Shown here piece after piece: positions 14,590 through 25,900 of a stretch of DNA of 38,906 bases (its first letter is position 1; the number at the start of each line of letters is the position of its first letter). The stretch covers positions 1 through 38,906 of the forward strand of contig OMJH01000194.1 in the NCBI GenBank assembly GCA_900299295.1, read 5' to 3'. The DNA is from Bacteroidota bacterium (GTDB lineage: Bacteria > Bacteroidota > Bacteroidia > B-17B0 > Aurantibacillaceae). The notes below the pieces were generated by a model. That model was not told where the DNA came from. It saw only the letters and a program-made list of their open reading frames with translations, and did no database searches. Made by a program: the position numbers and the translations under genes.

Positions 14590-16920
14590 ATGAGCGTTCG
14601 ATATAATAGATTTTTGAGATGGACAATTGGTTTTATTGTTTGTTTTTTATATTCCTTCTCTTCGGTTCAGGTTTGTGATACTGCAAACGCGGGCACAGAT
14701 CAAAATGTTTGTACTGACACCGTTTTTTTATTTGGAAATCCTCCCGCCACAAGCACCGGAACCTGGAGTTTGGTTTCAGGAAGCGGAACGATTCTTTTTC
14801 CTACACAGCCAACAACCGCAGTGGTAAATTTAGGCTTGGGTCAAAATATTTTTGTCTGGACACTTTCCGGCGGAGGCTGTCCAACATCTGTTGATACGGT
14901 TATAATTACGGTAAGCTCAAACCCTACACAGTCGGTTGCCGGCCCCGATCAATTTTTATGTAATGATTCGGTGGCAACGCTTTCCGGAAACATCCCGGTT
15001 ATAGGAAGTGGAGAGTGGGCTTTAGTTAGCGGTAGTGGAATAATTCAAAACCCTTTTTCAGCCTCCACAACGGTTTCAGGTTTAGGGTTCGGCATAAATG
15101 TTTTTAAATGGAAAATAGAAAGCGGTTCTTGTGCAAGCATAGATAACGTGAGTATTTACCGTTATCCACCAACAATAACCTCGGTTGCCGGACCCGACCA
15201 CGCGGTTTGTGACACTACGTTTTTTTTATCTGCAAATATCCCTGCCACTGGGCAGGGGCAATGGTTCGTCGTTTCCGGTTCGGCAAATATTTTTTATGAC
15301 AACATCGCAGGAACTCAGGTTGACAGTGTTCATTTTGGCGACACATTAAATTTTGTTTGGACAATCAGTAGTGGAGTTTGCCCCACCTCAAGCGACACAC
15401 AGCAGATAATTGTTTTAATTCCGCCAAACCCCATTGCTGGAAACGACCAGGTTCTTTGTTCTCCACTTACTGCGCTCAGCGCCTCTTTAGATGCCGGCAC
15501 CGGATTTTGGAGTGTATTAAGCGGATTTGGCGTTTTTGGAAACCCGACATCGCCTAATACATCAATTGACTCAATTGGCCCCGGAGAAAACATGTTTGTG
15601 TGGACAGGAATAAATGGTGTTTGTCCGACAGACAAAGACACGATAAGCGTTTTTAATTATGAAAATTCTGCTCCAAACGCCGGAACCAATCAACAACTTT
15701 GCGCGCTGTCTTCTGTATTTGCGGCTACTCCGCCTGTAATTGGCACCGGCGCCTGGACACTAATTTCAGGATCCGGCAGCGTATTATTTCCTAACTCACC
15801 AACATCAATTGTATCAAATTTGTCGCTAGGACAAAATATTTTTTCCTGGACAATCAGTAACGGAACGTGCCCATCAAAAACCGACACTGTTATTTTAACG
15901 GTTTATGCCCCAAGCACAACCGCTTATGCGGGCCAGGATTTTACGGTTTGTGGAAGTTCCGCCGCACTTTCGGGGACAATACCGGTTAACGGAACAGGAA
16001 GCTGGTCAGTGTTGACAGGAACGGGAAGTTTTTTGTCTTCTACTTCCGCAAGCACTTTTGTAAACGGGCTGAGTCCCGGGCAAAATACACTTACCTGGAC
16101 AATTGTAAATGGCGCATGTCCCGCGTCGACGGATACAATTGTAATAACAAGCATTGTTGCCCCTTCAGGCGCCTTTATTTCTGCCGACACCGTAATCTGT
16201 AATGACACCATTGTACTTCATGCTACAAACCCTTTTAACGGTTCCGGTTCGTGGAGTGTTTTAACTTCCGGGGCTCAACTATCATCAATCACAGACACAA
16301 ACGTTGTTGCCTCAGGTTTAGTAGTAGGTCAAAATATTTTTGTGTGGACAGTTGTAAGTGGAATTTGTCCGGCGGTGGACGATTCTGTTGTTGTTACGCG
16401 TGACGAGGTCCCCACGATTGCTGTTGCCGGTGCCGATATTTCAAGTTCTGCAGGCACTCTGCAGCTTAGCGCAAACACGCCGGTAATTGGGGTTGGCGCA
16501 TGGTTGAATTTTTCTTCACAAGGTAATGTTGTTACGCCTCAAAATCCAAATTCAATATTTATCACCAATCAATCATTGGACATTGATTTGATATGGAGCA
16601 TTACCAACGGTGTTTGCCCGGGCTCTTTTGATACGCTTCATGTAAAAGTTGAATTAATTCCAATTCCTGAAATTATTACACCGAACGGGGACGGAAAAAA
16701 CGATTATTTTTTAATACGTGCAACACAGTTTTCCGGCGCTGTTGGAATAAAGTTATTTAACCGCTGGGGAGGGTTGGTATATGAAAATCAAGACTATAAA
16801 AATGAGTTTGAAGGAAAAAACAACAAAGGCGAAGACCTTGCGGACGACACTTATTTTTATGAGGTTCAGGAAAACGGAGTTGTCATGTTTAAAGGATATT
16901 TAACGATTAAAAGAAAATGA
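14590..16920 (+). CDS. T9SS type B cargo: Ig-like repeat surface protein
   Basis: This 776-aa exported protein has an N-terminal hydrophobic signal (FLRWTIGFIVCFLYSFSSV) and eight Ig/PKD-like units of about 80 residues (residues 33-690). Each begins AGxDQxxC and closes with a (F/T)xWTxxxGxC motif, so each can form one disulfide; unit 8 (VAGADISSSAG) lacks the first Cys. Residues about 690-776 are a gliding-motility/T9SS type B C-terminal sorting domain, starting at ITPNGDGKND and containing FNRWG and DTYFYEV. The protein should be exported by Sec, then passed over the outer membrane by the Type IX system. The next gene, overlapping by 4 bp, encodes a PorP/SprF partner. Function could be adhesin or matrix; ligand unknown. 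Confidence 0.9.
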   Translation: MSVRYNRFLRWTIGFIVCFLYSFSSVQVCDTANAGTDQNVCTDTVFLFGNPPATSTGTWSLVSGSGTILFPTQPTTAVVNLGLGQNIFVWTLSGGGCPTSVDTVIITVSSNPTQSVAGPDQFLCNDSVATLSGNIPVIGSGEWALVSGSGIIQNPFSASTTVSGLGFGINVFKWKIESGSCASIDNVSIYRYPPTITSVAGPDHAVCDTTFFLSANIPATGQGQWFVVSGSANIFYDNIAGTQVDSVHFGDTLNFVWTISSGVCPTSSDTQQIIVLIPPNPIAGNDQVLCSPLTALSASLDAGTGFWSVLSGFGVFGNPTSPNTSIDSIGPGENMFVWTGINGVCPTDKDTISVFNYENSAPNAGTNQQLCALSSVFAATPPVIGTGAWTLISGSGSVLFPNSPTSIVSNLSLGQNIFSWTISNGTCPSKTDTVILTVYAPSTTAYAGQDFTVCGSSAALSGTIPVNGTGSWSVLTGTGSFLSSTSASTFVNGLSPGQNTLTWTIVNGACPASTDTIVITSIVAPSGAFISADTVICNDTIVLHATNPFNGSGSWSVLTSGAQLSSITDTNVVASGLVVGQNIFVWTVVSGICPAVDDSVVVTRDEVPTIAVAGADISSSAGTLQLSANTPVIGVGAWLNFSSQGNVVTPQNPNSIFITNQSLDIDLIWSITNGVCPGSFDTLHVKVELIPIPEIITPNGDGKNDYFLIRATQFSGAVGIKLFNRWGGLVYENQDYKNEFEGKNNKGEDLADDTYFYEVQENGVVMFKGYLTIKRK
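14686..16657 (+). repeat. eight Ig-like coding repeats (~80 aa units)
   Basis: Eight tandem units of about 240-255 bp encode the AGxDQxxC ... GxWSVxSGSG ... GQNxFxWTxxxGxCP pattern. Unlike the 3'-terminal gene of the window, the copies are diverged at the DNA level and vary in length, so they look like an old array kept by selection on protein structure. Confidence 0.85.
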
Positions 16921-17867
16921 AAAACTTTTACGCAGCAATTAGCTTGCTTTTGCTTATCAGCAAACCTGTTTCAGCTCAGCATTATTCATTGTTGAGTCAA
17001 TACATGTACAACGGGCTAATGATAAACCCGGCTTACGCAGGAACCAACGGGGCCACCGACATTACTTTTTCAACACGCAGGCAATGGACAGGCTTATCCG
17101 AGTCGCCGGCCACCTCTGTTGTTTCTCTGAACTCCCCCTTACAAAATGAAAAACTTAATCTGGGTTTTATTTTTGTTGATGACAAAATTGGCCCTGCATC
17201 ACGGCAAACTGTAAATGGAATTTATGCTTATCGACTGAAAATGGGAACCTACCGTTTAAGTTTCGGAATACAGGCCGGCTTGCAGTTTTCGCGAACCAAT
17301 TGGGACGAATTATTACGCAATGATCAGAACGACGACTTGTTGTTAGGCTTAAATCCGCGAGCTATCGGGGCAACCACCGGCGCGGGCCTTTATTTAAACA
17401 ATAATAATTCTTTTTTCAGTTTAAGCGCACCTTATTTGGTTAACACCGGAAGCTATAAAGCATTCGGATATGGCCCTGTAATTTTGAATGCGGGGTTAAA
17501 AATTTCAATGAAAGACAGCAGTCAAATAAAACCTTCTTTTTTATTCCGATATGAAAAAGGATCTCCCGTTCAGTTTGATCTAGGTTTTCTTTATTCGTGG
17601 AAAAAAAAGGTAGGGCTGGGAGCGGCATACCGGTTTAAAGAATCAATTATCGCAATGCTTGAAATTCCATTACAAGAACAATTTTTATTGGTTTACAGTT
17701 ATGACGCCGGCATTGGTCCAATAAAAAAATACCACAACGGATCTCACGAAATAATGTTAAGATATATAATGACAAAAGCCCCAGTAAAAGAACTAAAGGA
17801 TTCAACCAAAGAAGCAGAAACAAATCCTGACAACGAGAAGAAGGAGAAACCACAGGAGAAAAAATAA
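16917..17867 (+). CDS. PorP/SprF-family T9SS outer-membrane protein
   Basis: This 316-aa protein has a signal peptide (MKNFYAAISLLLLISKPVSAQ) followed by the PorP/SprF hallmark QYMYNGLMINPAYAGTNG and RRQWTGLSESPATSV. An outer-membrane beta-barrel with repeated aromatic strands follows (GLGAAYRFKESIIAML, YSYDAGIG, GSHEIMLRYIM). The last ~35 residues are a Lys/Glu-rich, probably disordered tail. PorP/SprF proteins are known to be needed for secretion or surface attachment of specific type B cargo (SprF for SprB in Flavobacterium). Its 4-bp overlap with the upstream cargo gene points to a dedicated cargo-partner pair. It ends 3 bp from the converging murF-alr gene. Confidence 0.92.
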   Translation: MKNFYAAISLLLLISKPVSAQHYSLLSQYMYNGLMINPAYAGTNGATDITFSTRRQWTGLSESPATSVVSLNSPLQNEKLNLGFIFVDDKIGPASRQTVNGIYAYRLKMGTYRLSFGIQAGLQFSRTNWDELLRNDQNDDLLLGLNPRAIGATTGAGLYLNNNNSFFSLSAPYLVNTGSYKAFGYGPVILNAGLKISMKDSSQIKPSFLFRYEKGSPVQFDLGFLYSWKKKVGLGAAYRFKESIIAMLEIPLQEQFLLVYSYDAGIGPIKKYHNGSHEIMLRYIMTKAPVKELKDSTKEAETNPDNEKKEKPQEKK

Positions 17868-17870
17868 AAG

Positions 17871-20393
17871 CTATTCCGAAAGGTAAATTCGTTTAACGCG
17901 AGGCGAAACAGAAGTTAATATTTCGTATGGAATTGTGCCTGCGCTTTCTGCAAGGTGTTTTAATTTGTCTGAAGAATCAAAAATTATTATTTCTTCCCCT
18001 TCTACTATTGGGTTTGTTGTGTTTTCATGGTAAACCTTAGTGATGTCGAGCATACACATATCCATGCACACATTACCAACTGTAGGAACTTTAACTCCCC
18101 GTAACCACATATGACCCTTGCCGCCGCTAAACTTTCTTGAAAACCCGTCCGCATACCCCACCGGTACCGTGGCAATTATTGAATCTTCCTTAATGTATTC
18201 CGCGCGGTTGTAACCAACGGAATTATTTTTAGAAACCTTTTTTATCTGAGAAATGCTGGTTTTCCAGCAGCCGACATTTACTAGTTGGACTTGCTCTTTT
18301 TCAGAGCCGCTTACGCCATACATACCAATCCCAAGGCGAACCATATCAAATTGTGCTTCGGGATAACTGGAAATTGCGGCAGAATTACAAATATGAAGCA
18401 AGGGACGGTAGCCAAGCGATTTGGTTATTTTTTCTGAAATTTTAGAAAACACATTGATTTGGCCCAGTGTAAATTTTTGATGTTCGCTATTGTCGCTGGC
18501 AACCAGATGCGAAAAAATACTTGCCACCTTAAGCGATGGGTTTTTTTTAAGATTTTTCAAGATAAAAGGAATCTCTGGAGGTAAAAACCCAAGACGATTC
18601 ATTCCGGTGTCTATTTTTAAATGAACAAGTTGTGTGGGCTTGTGTTTTTTTGAGTTTATAAATGTGCAAAAAGCATCAAGAATACGAAAGGAAAAAATTT
18701 CCGGCTCTAATTGATATCGTAACAAATCCTCGAATGAACTAATTTCTGGATTCATCACCATAATTGGTGCTTTTATTCCGCCCTTTCTTAGTTGTACACC
18801 CTCGTCTGCATATGCGACCGCAAAATAATCCACGTGATGATGTTGAAGAAAAGAGGCTATCTCATAACTGCCGCTACCATAAGAAAAAGCTTTAACCATT
18901 GCCATTACTTTGGTTTCCGGTTTAAGTAAAGAACGATAGTGGTTGAGGTTGTTAAGAATATGGCTGAGGTTTATTTCTAATACGGTATCATGACTTTTCT
19001 CTTGAAGAAAATCACTAATTTTTTCAAACAGGAAGGCGCGCGCCCCTTTAACCAAAATCGCCTGATGAAAAAAATCAATATCCGCGGCTCTTTCAAGAAA
19101 TGCTTTTGTGGAAGAAAAAAACAGGGAATTGTTCGGGAACAATTTTTTTTGAGAACTGAAGGCTTTTCCGATTGCAACGAGATTGTGAATTTTTTTTTCT
19201 TTGAGAATTTCCGCAATTTTTCTATAAAGCATTCCGGATGATAGTGCTGACTCTGCAATGTCAGACAGAATAACGGTTTTTTTCGGGTGCTGATTCTGGC
19301 GGTTAAGTAAATCAATTGCAATGACAAGCGAGTCAATATCTGAACTGTAACTATCATTAATGACGGTGCTTTGTTGAATTCCCTGTTTAATTTCGAGGCG
19401 AAGCGGTAGAGAGCTAAGCGTGTTGACGGTAACCTGTATCCAGGCTTCATTATGTCCGGCGTCAAGCAAAAAAAGCCAACAGTGAATGATGTTTTCAATT
19501 GACGCCTCGTCCGTAAACGGAACCTCAAGACGAATAGCCTTTTTTTTGTAATAAGCTAAAAGTCCAGATTTAAATTCGCGGCGAATAATCTTTTTTATAA
19601 AAAGAGTTGCACTTTTCTTTTCTTTCGGCGAAGAAGACCAGGAAATTTTTTTTATTTTCTTAAATCGTTGAGAGTTTAATGCTTGTTTTAGTTCGACATA
19701 ATCAGCGCAGTAAAAAACTTTTTTTACCCGGGCAAACAGGTTTAGTTTTTCCAGTGTTTTTTCATTCTTAGAAATAAAGTTTTCGTCATGAGCTGAACGA
19801 ATGTTAGTAATGATTCCGATGTCAGGAGAAATTATTTTTTCAAGCAACTCCATCTCTCCCGGCTTTGATATTCCAGCTTCAAAAATTCCGAGAGTATGTT
19901 CTTTTTCTAATTTCCAAACAGAAAGCGGAACACCAATTTGAGAATTAAAACTTTTTGGATTCTTACAAACACTTTCCTTTTCGTTCAGCAAAATGCTCAA
20001 CCATTCTTTTACAACAGTTTTTCCGTTGCTGCCGGTAATGGCCACAACCGGGTGTTTAAATTTTTTCCTTTTTAACGTGACAATTTGTTGAAGCGCACCA
20101 ATTGTGCTGTTGCTTATTAAAAAGCCGGCATCGGGAAATTGGCTTGTGTTAAATTTTTCATTACTGATTAAAAAACAACGTACACCTAATTGATAAGCAT
20201 TTGTAATGAAACGATGACCATCGTTACGCTTAGTTTTTATTGCGACAAATAACGTTTGCGAGGGGAAGGAAAGCGCGCGCGTGTCAATTGCCAGTTCAGA
20301 AAATGAAGCGCGCGCATTTCCCTTTTTAAGTAGGTTAAATTTCGCTGCAATATCGTTAATCGTGAAAGGCAATTTTATCGTGAATTTGATCAA
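17871..20393 (-). CDS. MurF-alanine racemase fusion
   Basis: This 840-aa bifunctional protein combines two steps of peptidoglycan precursor synthesis. Residues 1 to ~460 are MurF (UDP-MurNAc-tripeptide:D-Ala-D-Ala ligase), with ATP-binding TGSNGKT at 120-126. Residues ~470-840 are a PLP-dependent alanine racemase, with PLP lysine Lys501 in [11 protein letters not shown] and C-terminal [11 protein letters not shown] and [14 protein letters not shown]. Such fusions are known in Bacteroidota. The first codon is TTG at 20393, overlapping the tdk stop; the resulting start ([19 protein letters not shown]) fits MurF, and no nearby ATG does. In the MurF part the central motifs are somewhat diverged ([17 protein letters not shown] is present), so whether the ligase half is fully active would need testing. 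Confidence 0.93.
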   Translation of the reverse strand: MIKFTIKLPFTINDIAAKFNLLKKGNARASFSELAIDTRALSFPSQTLFVAIKTKRNDGHRFITNAYQLGVRCFLISNEKFNTSQFPDAGFLISNSTIGALQQIVTLKRKKFKHPVVAITGSNGKTVVKEWLSILLNEKESVCKNPKSFNSQIGVPLSVWKLEKEHTLGIFEAGISKPGEMELLEKIISPDIGIITNIRSAHDENFISKNEKTLEKLNLFARVKKVFYCADYVELKQALNSQRFKKIKKISWSSSPKEKKSATLFIKKIIRREFKSGLLAYYKKKAIRLEVPFTDEASIENIIHCWLFLLDAGHNEAWIQVTVNTLSSLPLRLEIKQGIQQSTVINDSYSSDIDSLVIAIDLLNRQNQHPKKTVILSDIAESALSSGMLYRKIAEILKEKKIHNLVAIGKAFSSQKKLFPNNSLFFSSTKAFLERAADIDFFHQAILVKGARAFLFEKISDFLQEKSHDTVLEINLSHILNNLNHYRSLLKPETKVMAMVKAFSYGSGSYEIASFLQHHHVDYFAVAYADEGVQLRKGGIKAPIMVMNPEISSFEDLLRYQLEPEIFSFRILDAFCTFINSKKHKPTQLVHLKIDTGMNRLGFLPPEIPFILKNLKKNPSLKVASIFSHLVASDNSEHQKFTLGQINVFSKISEKITKSLGYRPLLHICNSAAISSYPEAQFDMVRLGIGMYGVSGSEKEQVQLVNVGCWKTSISQIKKVSKNNSVGYNRAEYIKEDSIIATVPVGYADGFSRKFSGGKGHMWLRGVKVPTVGNVCMDMCMLDITKVYHENTTNPIVEGEEIIIFDSSDKLKHLAESAGTIPYEILTSVSPRVKRIYLSE

Positions 20394-20959
20394 ATTTTAT
20401 TGTAACACTCACGACACAAAGGTTCATAACTTTCCATTTCTCCAACGACCACCTGCTCCTTGCTTTCGGTTTTACGATGAGATATGTGAGCCAGATTTCC
20501 ACAGGTCACGCAAATTGCATGCACCTTGGTAACATATTCCGCGCACGCTAGCAACTCGGGCATTGGTCCAAAAGGTTTTCCCTGAAAGTCCATGTCTAAA
20601 CCGGCAACAATTACCCTGTACCCGTTGTCGGCAAGCTGGTTACAAACACCGATAATCGATTTATCAAAAAACTGAGCTTCATCAACACCAATAACTTCTC
20701 CGCCATTAATATAACTCAACATTTCCTCGGCGTTAATAACAGGGACGCTTAGGGTTGTGTTGGCGTCGTGCGACACCACTTTTTTTTCATCGTAACGATT
20801 GTCAATTTTCGGTTTAAAAATTTGCACCTTTTGATTAGCAATTTTTGCCCGCTTTAATCGTCTGAGCAACTCTTCGGTTTTACCGGAAAACATACTGCCA
20901 CAAATAACCTCAATCCACCCGCGGCGTGAGGTTCCCGGTTTATGATTCTCTAAAAACAT
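20390..20959 (-). CDS. tdk: thymidine kinase
   Basis: This 189-aa type II thymidine kinase phosphorylates thymidine to dTMP in the salvage pathway. The P-loop is GSMFSGKT at 21-28, the catalytic Glu94 lies in GVDEAQFF, and [12 protein letters not shown] is the lasso-side motif. The structural zinc is bound by two CxxC pairs: Cys150/Cys153 and Cys182/Cys185. Its stop codon overlaps the TTG start of murF-alr, so the two are translationally coupled. The divergent 75-bp region upstream also serves the gene at 21035. Confidence 0.95.
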   Translation of the reverse strand: MFLENHKPGTSRRGWIEVICGSMFSGKTEELLRRLKRAKIANQKVQIFKPKIDNRYDEKKVVSHDANTTLSVPVINAEEMLSYINGGEVIGVDEAQFFDKSIIGVCNQLADNGYRVIVAGLDMDFQGKPFGPMPELLACAEYVTKVHAICVTCGNLAHISHRKTESKEQVVVGEMESYEPLCRECYNKI

Positions 20960-21034
20960 GTTTAATTGTTATTGGTATAAAAGTAAGATTTGTTTCAAAA
21001 TATGAGGTAAATTTAAACCTGTTTTTAATTTTTT

Positions 21035-21622
21035 ATGCAAAAATCTATTTTAAAAAAACAAGCACACAAAAAAATAAAGCTACTAAATAACCGCCTGCAA
21101 AATTTTCGCGAAGAAAATTTAGATTCGGCAGAAGATTTAGCTGCAATTTTAAATGAAATTCGTCAAGCGGAACAAGTCATAACTGTTTTGGAATATCATG
21201 TTCTTAATAATGAAATATCCAGCGACCTGGCAATGCATTTAAAGGTGATGGAGAATACAGACAACGATACTCACAAACCGGAGCCCGCGTCGGCGATTCA
21301 GGATTCTAATCAAGCGTCTCTCCCGGAAAAAACAGAAATCCGACAGGAGGCCGATTCAGTTGAAATTAAGCCGCCGTTGGTTTCAGGGGCCAAATCTGTT
21401 GGCAAGATAGAGTTTTCGATTAATGATAGGTTTAGAATAATAAATGAACTTTTTTCGCAAAATACACAGGAGTTTTCGGTTGCTCTTCAGCAGTTAAACG
21501 CAACCGAAAACTGGCAAGATGCCCAACATTATTTAACCGGCCTGATTGGTTTATATCATTGGGATGAAGAGCGCGACACGTATAAAATATTATACCGCGC
21601 CGTCCAAAAAAGATTTTCATGA
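21035..21622 (+). CDS. conserved hypothetical cytosolic protein
   Basis: A 195-aa soluble protein without a signal peptide. The N-terminal ~75 residues are basic and helical, with heptad-like Leu/Ile spacing (KIKLLNNRLQNFREEN), suggesting a coiled coil. A disordered, acidic linker (about 75-120) follows, then a compact C-terminal part (125-195, INDRFRIINELFSQNTQEFSVAL ... YHWDEERDTYKILYRAVQKRF). The C-terminal pattern resembles a conserved hypothetical protein of Bacteroidota, but no function can be named. It overlaps the M28 peptidase start by 4 bp (ATGA), so the two are expressed together. Confidence 0.8.
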   Translation: MQKSILKKQAHKKIKLLNNRLQNFREENLDSAEDLAAILNEIRQAEQVITVLEYHVLNNEISSDLAMHLKVMENTDNDTHKPEPASAIQDSNQASLPEKTEIRQEADSVEIKPPLVSGAKSVGKIEFSINDRFRIINELFSQNTQEFSVALQQLNATENWQDAQHYLTGLIGLYHWDEERDTYKILYRAVQKRFS

Positions 21623-22788
21623 TCCGCGTATTTTTTAATAAAATTATTTTATCACTCTTTTTTTTTAATGCCCTTTCTGGGCAGGACATTTCTTTGGTGC
21701 GAAAAGATCTTCGTTTTCTTACGTCAAAAAAATGTTTTGGACGAGGATATGTAAAACATGGACAAGAGCGTGCCGCCGGTTATCTGATCAATTCTTTTCG
21801 TAAGCTCGGATTACAGTCTCCCGGGCTTCAGGATTATTCTCAGAAACTAATTATGAGTGTTAATACATTTCCGAATAAAATGAAAGTTTTGGTGGATGGT
21901 AAAAAATGCGCCCCGGGAAAAGATTTTTTGATTGAAAACACCAGTTGTTCGGTTAAGGGCAAATTTTTTTTAGATAAAAAGGACAGCGTAACTTATTTAG
22001 GGAAAAAAACAACCGGAACACAAACAGCCTTAGTAGTTTCTCTAAAAAAAAAACTTACCTGGTCTGTTGCGCGCGAGCAGGGAAACCTCACTGAAATTCA
22101 GTTTGATTCAAAACTTTTTAAAAAGAATCCAAAGTGTATTGATGTGGATATTGAGGCTGTAATGATCGACTCTTTCGCTGTGAAAAATATCTGCGGGTAT
22201 TTACCTGGAACAACCCAACCCGATAGTTTTATTTTTTTTTCAGCACACTATGATCATTTGGGAGGGATGGGAAAAAAAACTTTTTTTCCGGGAGCAAATG
22301 ACAACGCGTCAGGGGTGAGCATGCTGCTTTCATTGGCGCGTTATTTTAAATTGCACCCACAGCGATATAGTATTGTCTTTGTTCTGTTTTGCGGCGAAGA
22401 GGCCGGGCTTATCGGAAGCCGTTACTTTGTCGATCATTCTCCCATTGCTATTTCTTCAATCAAATTTCTTGTGAATTTGGATTTACTGGGCACCGGAGAC
22501 GAAGGAATTACTGTTGTTAACGCAACAGAATTTACCGATGCGTTTCAGTGTTTAAAAAAGATTAATGAGGAGAAAAAATTTTTGCCGCAAATAAAATCCC
22601 GTGGCAAGGCGGCAAACAGCGATCATTATTGGTTTTCTGAACTTGGAGTGCCGTGCTTTTTTATTTATACGCTCGGAGGAATAAAAGCATATCATGATGT
22701 TTATGATGTTTATCATACGCTGCCACTTACCCGATTTAGTGAAACGCAAGCGCTTTTAATCGAGTTTATCCAAAAAATTTCACAATAA
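21619..22788 (+). CDS. secreted M28-family zinc aminopeptidase
   Basis: This 389-aa exported metallopeptidase of family M28 has a signal peptide (FFNKIILSLFFFNALSGQ). Two-zinc site residues can be read: His210 and Asp212 (HYDH), bridging Asp228 (GANDNASG), catalytic Glu260 with ligand Glu261 (FCGEEAGLIGS), Asp288 (VNLDLLG) and His366 (VYHTL). Its likely action is removal of N-terminal residues from peptides in the periplasm or outside the cell. It is the second gene of a two-gene unit, overlapping the conserved hypothetical gene by 4 bp. It has no T9SS C-terminal domain, so it is probably periplasmic. Confidence 0.92.
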   Translation: MIRVFFNKIILSLFFFNALSGQDISLVRKDLRFLTSKKCFGRGYVKHGQERAAGYLINSFRKLGLQSPGLQDYSQKLIMSVNTFPNKMKVLVDGKKCAPGKDFLIENTSCSVKGKFFLDKKDSVTYLGKKTTGTQTALVVSLKKKLTWSVAREQGNLTEIQFDSKLFKKNPKCIDVDIEAVMIDSFAVKNICGYLPGTTQPDSFIFFSAHYDHLGGMGKKTFFPGANDNASGVSMLLSLARYFKLHPQRYSIVFVLFCGEEAGLIGSRYFVDHSPIAISSIKFLVNLDLLGTGDEGITVVNATEFTDAFQCLKKINEEKKFLPQIKSRGKAANSDHYWFSELGVPCFFIYTLGGIKAYHDVYDVYHTLPLTRFSETQALLIEFIQKISQ

Positions 22789-22861
22789 GGTCCGCGCTGT
22801 TTTTTCACAGGCGCATGCTGAAAAGTAACATAGATATACAAATCTACGCCTGAAAATAATG

Positions 22862-22889
22862 TATATTTGTTTTACGTGGCCGAGCCACG
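22862..22889 (+). promoter_or_regulatory. TATATTTG -7 element and leader stem-loop
   Basis: TATATTTG at 22862-22869 matches the Bacteroidota -7 consensus TAnnTTTG exactly. No TTG is found at the ideal -33 spacing. Transcription would start near 22876 and the leader would begin with a perfect 6-bp stem CGTGGC-cga-GCCACG (22875-22889), 17 bp before ATG 22907. The hairpin lacks a U tract, so it does not look like a terminator. Confidence 0.4.
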
Positions 22890-22906
22890 CTTTACTAATT
22901 TATACT

Positions 22907-25900
22907 ATGAAAAAAATTTTTTTACTTTTTATTACTTTTATTTGCATGGTTGTAACTAAGGCTCAAGATTTAGCTTTAGCTTCCCCAAGCGGAAATATTA
23001 CAGCGCCCGTATCAGGATGTGGACTTACAGCTTCACAAGCGGTTACTGTAAGCATTTTTAATTTCGGAACAACCTTAATCGCTGGCAGCACATTCGATGT
23101 AAGTTACACTGTTAACGGCGGCGCTCCAGTTACCGAAACAGTAACACTTGCAAGTCCATTTGCCCAAAACAGCTCACTCTCTTACACATTTTCTACTGCC
23201 GCTGACCTTTCCATTTCTGGCACCTACACCATAACCGCAACCGTAGCTTTAGCGGGGGATATCAATGCGGCGAATGATACTTATAGCAATTATCAGGTGG
23301 TAAACAATTCTCCCTCCGTCGGCGGAACCATCGCTTCAAGCGCGAGTGTTTGTATTACCTCAAATAGCGGCGTATTGACTTTATCCGGACAAACCGGCAA
23401 TGTGTTGAACTGGGAGTATTCCGAAGACGGTGGTATTACCTGGTTACAGATTTCAAATACAGGAACGACGCAGTCTTACTCAAACATTCTTGATACGACA
23501 CAGTACAGGGCAAAAGTTCAGAACGCGACTTGTCCCACCGCCTTTTCAAATACGGTAACACTAACCACAAATCCGGCTACAGTTGGCGGAACCGTTTCTG
23601 CTTCAGCAACAAAATGTATTTCAGGAAACAGTGGAACACTTACACTTTCCGGAAAAGTAGGAACAGTTGTTCGTTGGGAGTTTGCCGTTTCTCCATTTAC
23701 TGTTTATACTCCCATCACAAACACCACCACATCGCAAACGTATTTGAATTTAACCCAAACCACAAAGTATAGGGCGGTGGTGCAGAGTGGCGTTTGCCCT
23801 TCCGCCAACTCAACGCTTGCAACAATTACCATTAGCCCATTATCCGTGGGTGGAGCTTTATCAACCCCCGTCGACACTGTGTGTTCGGGGGCTAATTCAG
23901 GAACAATTTCACTTACCGGACAAACAGGATCGGTAACTCGCTGGGAGTTCTCCACCAACAACGGAACCTCATGGACAAACATTGCCAACACAACCAACGC
24001 ACAAAATTTTGTCAATTTAGTAACTACGCGCTGGTATAGGGCCTTAGTAACTAGCGGAGCTTGTTCCGCAAAGTATTCAGACACCATGAAAATAGTTGTT
24101 ACTGCGGCTTCTGTTGCAGGGTTTTTATCGGTAAGTGACACAGTTTGTGCCGGCAATAATTCAGGCTCTCTGGTAATTACCGGTTTTACCGGAACAATTC
24201 ACGATTGGGAGTCTTCCACAAACAACGGAGCAAGTTGGAACTCATTGGGCGTAATCGCCAATTCTTTTTCTTACACAAACCTTGACTCTACAACGTTGTT
24301 TCACGCAATAGTTCAGGCTCCGGGCTGCTCACCCTCCACAACACCGCCAGCCACTATTACGGTTAATAGCCAGTCCGTCGGAGGGTCTACCTCGGGAAGT
24401 GCAATCGTTTGCGCAAGCGGCAATTCAGGGAGTGTTCAGGTTTCATCAACGACCGGCTCCGTTCAGTCCTGGCTAACCTCGACAGATAACGGCACAACAT
24501 GGACAGCCAACCCAAGCACATCCTCAGCTTTTCCTTATTCGAATCTAGATACAACAACAACATTTGCGGCGGTAGTTGTAAACGGAGTTTGCCCATCAGA
24601 CACTTCGGCCTCTGTAATTGTTACAGTAAATCCAATAACCGTTGGCGGATCAATTTCCAGCGGGGGTGCTGTATGTTCGGGGGCTAATAATGGCGCGTTG
24701 GTTTTAACGAATTATACAGGGATAATTCAAGGTTGGGAGTATTCAACAGATGGCGGAACAACCTGGTTTAACATTAGTAATTTGTCTGACACCTTATTTT
24801 ATAACAATCTCACTACAACCAGTTTTTATCGGGTATTAGTTAAAAGCGGCGTGTGTGCCAGCGCATATTCAGGTTCTTCAACTATATCTGTTGATCCGGC
24901 ATCAGTGGGTGGAACAATCTATGGCGGCACAACAGTGTGTGCTACTGCAAACACCGGAACTTTAACACTGGTGGGTCATGTGAACAACGTAAGCTCATGG
25001 GAAAATTCCACCGACAATGGCGCGACCTGGAATCCGATTTCAAACACAACTCCTTTTGAGTCATTTTCCAATCTCTCACAAACAACCTGGTATCGGGCAA
25101 TTGTAAGTTCCGGGGTATGTCCAACCGACACGTCTTCTGTCGCTGAGGTAAATGTTGACTCGGCGTCGTTTGGAGGAATTGTTTCCGCTGATGACACAGT
25201 TTGCGCAAATCAAAATGGCGATACATTAACAGTTACCGGGAATATTGGCGGTGTTGTAGGGTGGCAAATGTCAACTGACGGAGGGTCAACCTGGATTTCT
25301 TTAGCAAACACTTCCGCTACTCAGTCTTATTCTAACCTGTCTGTTACAACAGAATACCGAACAGAAATTAAAAACGGCGTATGTCCTTCTGCCACATCAG
25401 TTGTTGCAAAAATTACCGTCGACCAAGCGTCAATAGCGGGAACAATTTCGTCTCCAGCCACCGTCTGTGAGGCGTATAACTCCGGCGTATTAGTTTTATC
25501 TGGAACTTACGGACAAATTTTAGATTGGGAATCTTCAACCGACGGCGGTCAAACATGGACATCGCTCTCCAACACCGGAACACAACAAACCTATTCAGGT
25601 TTAATTGATACGACAATGTTTCACGCAATTGCCCAAAGCGGCGTGTGTGTAGCAGACACCGGAAATGCTGTTACCATTACCGTTATCCCTAAACCAACAG
25701 CCTCTTTTACTGCTCAGGACACTTGCTTTGGCTTGCCTACTTTTTTTACCAACACAACAGTTGCAAACGCAGGCTATGTTCAGCTTTACAACTGGGATTT
25801 TGATGACAACACTTCTGCGATTTCCGGTAACCCGGCTCATCAATATGGCGACACCGGAACCTTTAATGTTTCTCTGGTTGCATTATCAAACTTTGGCTGC

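Noticed and set aside
18825-18845. A CACGTG hexamer (also at about 14255 and 34247) considered as further parS sites
   Set aside because: Only the central hexamer matches; the flanking GTTT and RAAC arms are missing.
22859-22906. Upstream ATG 22859 as start of the giant cargo
   Set aside because: It would precede the signal peptide with 16 unrelated residues and place the start upstream of the TATATTTG box; ATG 22907 gives a standard signal peptide.
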